A stretch of DNA of 56,549 bases. Source: Ruminococcus sp. (GTDB lineage Bacteria > Bacillota > Clostridia > Oscillospirales > Acutalibacteraceae). A program made the translations under genes and the position numbers. The DNA lies in assembly GCA_017481885.1 (NCBI GenBank), contig JAFUOM010000050.1, positions 1 through 56,549 on the forward strand, read 5' to 3'. Each line of letters opens with the position of its first letter. Position 1 is the first letter of the stretch. The notes under the pieces are model-generated. The model searched no databases and had not been told where the DNA came from. It saw only the letters and a program-made list of their open reading frames with translations. Of the stretch, positions 55,059 through 56,549 are shown one piece after another.

Positions 55059-56009
55059 TTAGTCACCGTAAAAGGTGAGAAATTCATCTATTGTCATAAC
55101 CATAGCGCTGTTGTTAGCGTTATCAGGTATGGAAAACAATTTATAGTAGGCGTTGTATCGGGTTTCGTAGTCTGCCTTGCTGACAGCTTTGCTATCTATT
55201 TTATACACAGCTTTGCTGTCTGTCGCGTAACTACCGCTTGTGGTGAATTCCTCGGTGTCTGGTTTGAGGTTTCCAAGCGTACTGAGCGGTGTGAAGACTG
55301 AAGAATCATTGAAACCTGAACCGTCAGGCCTGCTCTTTTCGACTCCGACAAAAATTTCACCTGAGTAAGCATAAACACCGAGCGTACCCGTGTTACCGCC
55401 GACCTCTGTGTATAGTGTGTCAGAAAGCAGAAGCTGTTTGTTGTCAGGCTCCAAAGACCAGATTTCCGCTTTTGCGTGTATGACACCGTCTATTTTTTGG
55501 TTGTAGACTACGTAAAGCTCATAAATACCGTCAGCGTCTGCATCGGTAAGCACCGCACAGGACTCTTGCAGTCCATACGGCAGGTAATTGGCTTTTTCTG
55601 TTATGTCTTCAACTATGTCACCAGCATAGTCGCACATTATGTCAAGCGGGTCTTTATCGCTGTCGTCTTTACCGTTATCAATGTCAGCATCGATATCGTA
55701 ATCATCAGGCACAATATCGTTATCGAAAGCTTCTTCATCAAACTGAGAGTAAAAATATTCGTATTCATACTTGTTGTCATAGTAAGCATCAACGATACCC
55801 CAGATAACAAATCCGATTAATATCACAAGAACAAGTGCTACACCGGCAACAATCGCTACTATACCACCTGTGCCAAGGGGTTTTCTTTGCTTTTTGGGTG
55901 TTACATTGGTATTTGGGGTATTTGGAGTGTCGTCTTTCTTCGTGCCACACGCAGGGCAGAAGTTTGCTCCATCAGGAAATTCCTTTCCACACTTCATACA
56001 AAAGGCCAT
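55059..56009 (-). CDS. Zinc-ribbon, single-pass membrane protein
   Basis: The 316-aa protein begins with a zinc ribbon (CMKCGKEFPDGANFCPACG), then a Lys/Pro-rich linker, one membrane helix at about 45-68 (GIVAIVAGVALVLVILIGFV), an acidic Asp/Tyr-rich stretch and a C-terminal domain of about 190 residues that contains ADADGIYELYVVYNQ and ends MTIDEFLTFYGD. The layout suggests a cytoplasmic ribbon and an outer sensor-like domain. No function is known. GGGAGG precedes the ATG. Confidence 0.82.
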   Translation of the reverse strand: MAFCMKCGKEFPDGANFCPACGTKKDDTPNTPNTNVTPKKQRKPLGTGGIVAIVAGVALVLVILIGFVIWGIVDAYYDNKYEYEYFYSQFDEEAFDNDIVPDDYDIDADIDNGKDDSDKDPLDIMCDYAGDIVEDITEKANYLPYGLQESCAVLTDADADGIYELYVVYNQKIDGVIHAKAEIWSLEPDNKQLLLSDTLYTEVGGNTGTLGVYAYSGEIFVGVEKSRPDGSGFNDSSVFTPLSTLGNLKPDTEEFTTSGSYATDSKAVYKIDSKAVSKADYETRYNAYYKLFSIPDNANNSAMVMTIDEFLTFYGD

Positions 56010-56488
56010 AAATCTGCCTCCCTTATACATTTATATATGTATTATAAAGAAACATTTTCAGTGTGTCAATAATGTGGTCTATATATAGTGTTTTAAAAAG
56101 CAAAATAGTGGCACATTTAGGGCTTGAAAAAAACTTTAAAAAAAGTTGAATTTTTTTGCAAAAAAGGGTTGACTTTTTGTGCTGCGTGTTATATAATAAC
56201 AAACGTTCCGCGGTTGAGGGACACACGAAAAACCTCGAAAAAACAAGTAAAATACTGGGTTTCTGGGGTGTGTGAAGTTTCAGTCGTCGGACAAGGACCT
56301 TGAAAATTAAACAACGAATTAGTAAGTGAGAACCCGTAATTACTTTGAGTAAAAAACTCAAGAATTACAAGTGAGACAACACTAAAAAACACAGTAAGCA
56401 ATCGAGAGATTGCGGACAACACGCAAGTGTTTAATTTTGAGCAGAACAAGCTCTAAAAATGATATTAAGTCTTCGGACTTAACATACA
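56010..56488. other. rRNA leader region
   Basis: It contains the rRNA promoter, a boxA-like CTTGAAAATTAAACA near 56298-56312, TTAAGTC/GACTTAA hairpin at 56464-56481 and a CTCTAAAAAT/ATTTTTAGAG pair that brackets it and could be a processing stem. Confidence 0.6.
56169..56197 (+). promoter_or_regulatory. rRNA operon promoter
   Basis: TTGACT at 56169-56174 and TATAAT at 56192-56197, spacer 17 bp, about 290 bp before the 16S gene. Confidence 0.85.
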
Positions 56489-56549
56489 ATTTTTAGAGAG
56501 TTTGATCCTGGCTCAGGACGAACGCTGGCGGCGTGCTTAACACATGCAA
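56489..56549 (+). rRNA. 16S ribosomal RNA, 5' end only
   Basis: AGAGTTTGATCCTGGCTCAG (56497-56516) is the universal 27F site near the 5' end of 16S. It continues GACGAACGCTGGCGGCGTGC as in Clostridia. The gene runs out of the window; the 5' end is estimated. Confidence 0.97.

Overview
The window looks like a piece of a low-to-mid GC Gram-positive genome of the Clostridia, most likely a Ruminococcus-type member of the Oscillospiraceae/Ruminococcaceae. The grounds are Firmicutes-type AGGAGG ribosome binding sites, the origin gene order (gyrA-gyrB-remB-recF-yaaA-dnaN-dnaA | rpmH-rnpA-yidD-yidC-khpB-mnmE-mnmG-rsmG-noc-parA-parB), secreted proteins ending in type I dockerins, and BspA-type leucine-rich repeat proteins. 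Genus is an inference. The window starts inside a secreted LRR gene and stops about 60 bases into a 16S rRNA gene.

Layout. 1-9.2 kb: LRR protein (3' end missing), hisS-aspS, a small secreted protein (paralogue A), an LRR-dockerin protein, an ECF sigma/anti-sigma pair and an ATP-grasp enzyme. 9.2-19.5 kb: the leftward origin arm (lipoprotein, gyrA, gyrB, a zinc-ribbon membrane protein, remB, recF, yaaA, dnaN, dnaA). 19.5-19.9 kb: AT-rich putative oriC. 19.9-29.7 kb: the rightward origin arm, ending in noc and parAB, with two parS sites. yidC carries an in-frame amber codon. 29.8-38.7 kb: serS, a decayed SLOG-family gene facing a ribbon-helix-helix regulator, a lipoprotein, guaB, an acyltransferase, pnuC with an attenuator-like leader, a dockerin protein and a zinc-ribbon membrane protein. 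38.9-45.8 kb: an accessory island of four paralogous secreted proteins (one miniature), two MITE-like elements and an AgrC/LytTR-type two-component system. 46-56.5 kb: SnoaL-like protein, tRNA-Leu/Glu/Met, XRE/SLOG pair, glk, a USP-like protein, rplM-rpsI, ttcA-like gene, lipoprotein, two zinc-ribbon membrane proteins and the rRNA promoter with the 16S start.

Most interesting system. Five genes (one at 4.9-5.5 kb, four at 38.9-43.4 kb) encode exported proteins. Four share a C-terminal domain of about 110 residues with the signature YTDSxGNxGxG...WSIxNATGxY; the fifth is a miniature keeping only traces of it. I do not recognise this domain. All five are preceded by the same promoter: a TATAAT-like -10 box and, exactly 60-61 bp further upstream, a conserved element with core CCGTTTTATGC. 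A sixth copy of the promoter has no gene; it runs into a perfect 12-bp hairpin and could make an RNA of about 70 nt. The array sits immediately downstream of a histidine kinase/LytTR regulator operon. The simplest reading is a LytTR-controlled regulon of a new surface or secreted protein family; the regulatory link is inferred from position and site type.

Other points for follow-up: the yidC amber codon, the pnuC leader with mutually exclusive hairpins, the two regulator/SLOG divergent pairs, and several dispersed palindromic repeats.
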